64,000 nt of DNA from Lepidurus packardi (Eukaryota; Arthropoda; Branchiopoda; Notostraca; Triopsidae). The DNA is taken from contig JAKZAN010000128.1 of NCBI GenBank assembly GCA_023053545.1, forward strand, positions 22,107-86,106. The letters run 5' to 3'. The position numbers and the translations under genes are program-made. A model generated the notes under the pieces. The model had not been told where the DNA came from. It was given only the letters and a program-made list of their open reading frames with translations, and ran no database searches. Each line of letters opens with the position of its first letter. Position 1 is the stretch's first letter. Shown here one piece after another: positions 59,828 through 64,000 of the stretch.

Positions 59828-61091
59828 ACGAGGCTGGGTCACAAGCACTGCGAACTGGCTGATGTTTCCATTTTTCCATTTATCATGTTTGACCCAGCAC
59901 AGCCCCTCCTGGCTGGGACAAATGATTCTATAGATTTCTTTAATTTACTTTGCAATATTTTATTTTTGGTCATGTTACTATAATCCTAGCCAACCATAAT
60001 GGCTTGCCCTCCTCCCTCCATTCAGACGCAATATATATGCCTTGTGTTTTTTGAACTGGGCGTGCAGTTACAACGAGTGCCAGGCTGACTTCGGGTTTCG
60101 GCCAAAACTGGTGGTTCCAGAGGTCTGGTCCTGGACAGCCAGCTTGGAACCGAGAGATGCGGGACTGCCTGGGGGGAGTATGATTGTTTACTGGACAGTA
60201 TGAGGGTATTCCGAACCCCAATAAAAAACATGACTGGGCGTTTGTGATTAATCCAAAAACTAAAAAAAAAGAGAGTAGGTACCAGAAATAGCTGCGCAGT
60301 CCTAATACGAAGACGGTTAAATCAAAGTGTTCCCCGTATTTAAGAACTGTCCCTCCCACAATTCAAATTACCTTCACGGTCCATGTTTTTCCCTCTTTCA
60401 AATAGGTGACCAAACATACATCCCCACTCCCATCTTCGCCCACAGTCGGACATCAGAATCTCGGCTGTTCACTCCAGTACTCCCGAAAGTCAGGCTCCTC
60501 GCTGCCGTGCTGCAGAGTCATCGGCAGCGAGGGTTGCCTTGATTTGGAACAGCATCCCCATGTGGTTGGACATCCGATTATGCGATACTTTTATATTTAG
60601 TAGGATAGTCAGAATTATTGTTTATCTTTTATTGTATTTTTATAAATATGAGGCAGACCCGACCCATGAATTCTCTACGCTATTAAGGTTCATCGTTATT
60701 TTCGACTTACTTTGTTCAAGGCGAGTTCTGTTTTGGAGTATAGTCGATTTCGTTAAGTCAAAAGTCGGGTTCGTCAGAAGTCGACTGGCCCACCAATAGG
60801 AGGCTCGTTTTGTTGTCTTCTGGACGGTGGCAGCCCATCAGACATAATAGCAGGGTGTGCTATGATGTTTGAGGGAGGGAGAATTATGCTGTAACAGGCG
60901 AAGTGGAAAAACTCTTACGATTAATCAACAGGCTCCATTCTTAAAACACTCCTTGATCTTTGGCTCTCCGTAATATTTTATTAAATACTTCTCCTATCCA
61001 CCCCACCCTTTTCTAATTCCAACAAAAACTACCATCACTCCCAACCTTTTCAAACTCGCCCACATCCCATCCCCCATCTGCTTGACCCCTC
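59828..61091. other. Gene-poor intergenic region
   Basis: About 1260 bases. Several short frames are proline- or Ser-rich (plus strand near 60405-60540, minus strand near 60230-60020) but none has a supported start, stop and splice pattern. Holds the promoter of the PP2C gene at its right end. Confidence 0.45.
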
Positions 61092-62794
61092 ATGCGTAGG
61101 TCTGCCGACATCTCCCGACTCACAGCTGAGGACTATCCCATGTCCAAGAGCGTCAAATCCAACATCTCCGGCGCTAAGCTCCCAATCGACACTCCTACTA
61201 ACAATCGCAAAAACACCTCCAAACACACCACCAATTTCTTTCTCCTCTCTGGCAGCAAATTCAAATGTTCTGGCCCTCAGCCATCAGTTCTCCGCCCATA
61301 CAGCCGCGACCGCAAAGCCCCAGCTCTCCTCCCTCTACGCAGCCGAGTTAAAACCCAAACCGACGACTCAATAACTCGCACCCCGAGCACTTCCAAAAAG
61401 GAAATGTCGCTCATCAACCCCCAGTTAGTCCCCCGCAAATCCGTCTCCTTCACAGAGAAGAAGGACTCCTCAGCTTCGCTGCAGTCCTATTCTGCAGCAG
61501 GGTCGGGGAAGAAGCGACTGTTGGGACAGACACATAACAACATGAGCGGAGAGGCTGGACTGGGACAGATCAGCATCGGCCTGCCTAATTTCGGAGTGGG
61601 GAATAGCCGACAAATCCTGCCAACAGTCCATGTAAGAAACCCATTAGAAGAGATACTGAGTAGAGGAGGGTAGTGGCATTTGAAAATGCTGTTATTTTTT
61701 GGGAGACCTAGGAATATTAGTGCGGAGGATGCGATTATAACTCTACCAATATCTTTATTTGCTCGAAATTCAAGAGAGTTTTTACATTAGCCAGTCACCA
61801 ACTTATTCTATTCACAAACACCTACCCATTATAATATCTTATTTCACCCTTCAACCCTTTTCTGTGGTTTCCAAAACATTCAATTGTATTATCGATTTTC
61901 CCTTTACAGCCCTCCCGCATCTCCACCAAACAATACGGACACATCAAGGCCTACGCAGCCAATACTCATCCTGGCCTCTATCGCAATTATAATGAAGATC
62001 GCATCTCTATCCTCCTTAACGTCGCTAAAGAGGGAGTCATGAACTGCTTCGCAGTCTTCGATGGCCACGGCGGTTCTGTGTGCGCGTAGTTCATGAGCAA
62101 CCACCTCATCGAAGCTATTCTCCAGCACGAAGAGCACTTAAGCAACCCCCGCGCTGCCCTCATGGCAGGCTTTGCCAAAATGGAAGCCAAGTTCTTATCA
62201 ATGGCACGCAGTAAGAATCCCGTCGACAAAAGTGGAACATGCGCGTTGGTGTGTTTGGTAGTCGGACACGAAGTGCATATTGCCAACCTCGGTGACTCAC
62301 GTGTACTTTACATCAATTCTGAAGGGGGCGTATCCCAAATCAGCGAGGATCATAAGCCCAGTTTGTAGTCCGAGGCCAACCGTATTGAGGAACTTGGTGG
62401 CAAGATCTATCGGACTAAAATAGAAGGTGTTGGCGGTTCAGAGGCACAATTAGGCCCCCACCGTGTATTCCCAGGACGCTTGTCGGTATCGCGGACACTC
62501 GGCGACATCGAGGCAAAGGACCGCACATTGGGCGGGATTCCGAACGTGGTATCGGCAGAGCCTGAGATATTTAGTTTTACAGCATGCCCGAATAGCAGCC
62601 TCGTGCTGGGCTGTGACGGTATCTACGACAAGCAGTCGAATGAACAGATCGGATCGCTGTTGAAGAGTCCCCTGGTCGCCGGAGCAGGGGAGAACCCGCA
62701 TATGCGTTGCGGGCACTTCGCCTCGTCGATCATCAAGCAGTCGATGCAGCTGGACAGCTATGACAACCTGTCAGTGATCACAGTGTTCTTCTGA
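61092..62794 (+). CDS. PP2C-type protein phosphatase, 474 aa
   Basis: Metal-dependent Ser/Thr phosphatase. Exons 61092..61631 and 61910..62794; intron 61632..61909 (278 bases, GTAAGA...TTTACAG), by far the longest here. Exon 1 is a basic, Ser-rich tail of 180 residues. The catalytic domain has GLYRNYNEDRISIL (Glu209/Asp210), CFAVFDGHGGSVCAEF (Asp231), SGTCALVCLVVGHEVHIANL, GDSRVLYIN, EDHKPSLESEANRIEELGG, LSVSRTLGDIEAKD, LVLGCDGIYDKQSNE and DNLSVITVFF. All metal-binding acidic residues are present. TAG supplies Glu in 'VCAEF' and 'PSLESEA'. Confidence 0.92.
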
Positions 62795-63042
62795 TGCTCT
62801 ATCCTCGTAGTGTGTTTCTGTCTCGTGTCTGCGCATTAATTTTCTTGATTTATTGCTCTCACCATTATCACCCTCATAATAATCTATGTAATATTGAATC
62901 GCATTCGACTATTTTACCTGTTCCCATAATTGATGATATTTACACAGAATATGTAATAAATCTTGAAGTGTCTTGCTACACATAAATATATTGTCCTGCA
63001 GAACCTCCTTGAAAACTTCTATCCATTCCAACTCACTTTCCC

Positions 63043-63603
63043 TCACTTCAATACTTTCACTTTCAGTCCTGCGTTCCAGAAGGCTTTCTCCACCACCGCC
63101 ATGTTCCTTCTGTCCACATGCGCGATCACCTGCACATGCTCCCCATCTGCTAGCTCCCGACACTCCAGCTTCTGCGATAACTGCCTTAACCTATACAAGT
63201 CAACAGCATCCTTCTTAAGATTGATAGCTATCTTCACTGGAGGCTGTATCTCGTTGGTCAGGAACTTCCTGATTTAGAAATTCTCCCGCATAGTTTTGAG
63301 TAGAGATTTGGTGTCATCTTCCTGATATCTAGCTGCACTTTGCGGACGCGGCTGAGTATCTTTTGCAGTCTTGGGAGTCTTCGGAATCTTTTCGACCTCA
63401 TAGTAATCAGTGAATACATTGGACCTGGACTCTTGCTTTTTCTTGAGTTTATCGTATCCCTGCATATTGCACATGCGTGTGTAGTTAGGTTCGATTGGGC
63501 GTTGGAGATGGTACTTCTTGATGAAGTACTCAGAGTCCTTATAGTATTATTAGTACTGGTTGATGACGTTGCGGAGGCTTTCTTTGGACTGAGGTCTGGA
63601 CAT
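63043..63603 (-). CDS. Unknown protein, 186 aa; last gene before the telomere
   Basis: ATG complement 63603 (MSRPQSKESLRNVINQYEEY, where TAA-TAA reads Glu-Glu) to TGA 63043-63045, single exon. The N-terminal half is charged and helical (DSEYFIKKYHLQRPIEPNYT, KLKKKQESRS). A Lys/Pro/Thr linker follows, then a C-terminal domain NEIQPPVKIAINLKKDA, VQVIAHVDRRNMAVVEKAFW, GLKVKVLK. Transcribed away from the telomere, with its start only about 180 bases from the repeats. Family unknown. Confidence 0.7.
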
Positions 63604-63784
63604 TGATTCGTTGGGCTAAAACTAGTTATCTTTTTTGTTAGTTAGAATTATATAGATCCTGTTTTTATCTTATTGTTTACAATTATGTAATCTATATAGG
63701 ATAGTCATAAATGATAAGGAGAGAGGCTTGGCACATACAGATTGGGCATTGGCTCATTGTGACTTGGAAAGAAGAGCAGGGTAC

Positions 63785-64000
63785 GGGGTTGGGGTTGGGG
63801 TTGGGGTTGGGGTTGGGGTTGGGGTTGGGGTTGGGGTTGGGGTTGGGGTTGGGGTTGGGGTTGGGGTTGGGGTTGGGGTTGGGGTTGGGGTTGGGGGGGT
63901 TGGGGTTGGGGTTGGGGTTGGGGTTGGGGTTGGGGTTGGGGTTGGGGTTGGGGTTGGGGTTGGGGTTGGGGTTGGGGTTGGGGTTGGGGTTGGGGTTGGG
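63785..64000 (+). repeat. Macronuclear telomere, (GGGGTT)n
   Basis: About 36 copies of GGGGTT run to the window's right edge, G-rich strand 5'->3' toward the end, as expected for a right-hand chromosome terminus. One irregular spot (about 63893-63900) has seven G in a row in place of GGGG-TT-GGG. GGGGTT is the telomere repeat of Tetrahymena and other oligohymenophorean ciliates, not the GGGGTTTT of spirotrichs. Confidence 0.99.

Noticed and set aside
59970..60359. Minus-strand 129-codon frame with a hydrophobic start
   Set aside because: No family match, poor composition after the first 50 residues, and long chance frames are expected with one stop codon.
1..64000. Reading TAA/TAG as Gln, as in Tetrahymena, Paramecium and Oxytricha
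   Set aside because: At conserved sites (Nudix E53, USP QDxxEF, EWxV repeat, acidic runs) Glu fits and Gln does not.
63785..64000. GGGGTT array as a simple internal microsatellite
   Set aside because: Length, orientation and position at the edge of the sequence fit a chromosome terminus.

Overview
The window is the end of a ciliate macronuclear chromosome. The last 216 bases are (GGGGTT)n running into the right edge. Genes are densely packed, mostly 100-500 bases apart, and are interrupted by short GT...AG introns, mostly 29-90 bases. TGA is the only stop codon in use. TAA and TAG occur in frame in nearly every gene and stand where homologues need glutamate: the catalytic Glu of a Nudix box, the Glu of the USP 'QDxxEF' box, an 'EW' repeat whose three sister copies use GAG or GAA, and runs inside acidic stretches. 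I therefore read UAA/UAG as Glu (the peritrich nuclear code, NCBI table 30) rather than Gln. Together with GGGGTT telomeres and moderate GC, this points to a peritrich (Vorticella-like) oligohymenophorean ciliate. All proteins below were read with that code. Exon joins were made by eye from GT...AG, frame and family match.

Layout. 1-2.7 kb: coiled-coil and low-complexity genes. 2.9-9.2 kb: DEAD-box helicase, BART/ARL2BP-like protein, NT-C2 coiled-coil protein and two small proteins. 9.4-17.7 kb: membrane-anchored coiled-coil protein, a 1700-residue protein with four EWxV repeats and a small ciliary-type protein. 17.8-25.3 kb: two secreted Thr-rich proteins (a mucin-like one with 28 repeats and an acidic one with 8 repeats) on either side of a ULK/ATG1-like kinase. 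25.5-32.2 kb: TPR protein and a 1523-residue SFI1-like protein. 32.4-40.7 kb: Nudix hydrolase, three unknowns, cytochrome b561-like protein, secreted penicillin-acylase-like protein and Rab GTPase. 40.8-50.6 kb: orphan with kinase-like motifs, a USP protease, CFAP251 and two unknowns. 50.8-57.6 kb: importin-9-like, USP5-like and sperm-tail PG-repeat proteins. 57.6-61 kb: gene-poor stretch. 61-63.6 kb: PP2C phosphatase and a last small gene ending about 180 bases before the telomere.

Many genes serve cilia, basal bodies or microtubules (CFAP251, SFI1-like, PG-repeat, BART, several coiled coils). Others serve protein turnover and signalling (two deubiquitinases, kinase, PP2C, Rab, importin). 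There are no operons. Strands alternate freely, with divergent promoters and close convergent 3' ends. No rRNA, tRNA, transposon, virus-derived or toxin gene was recognised.
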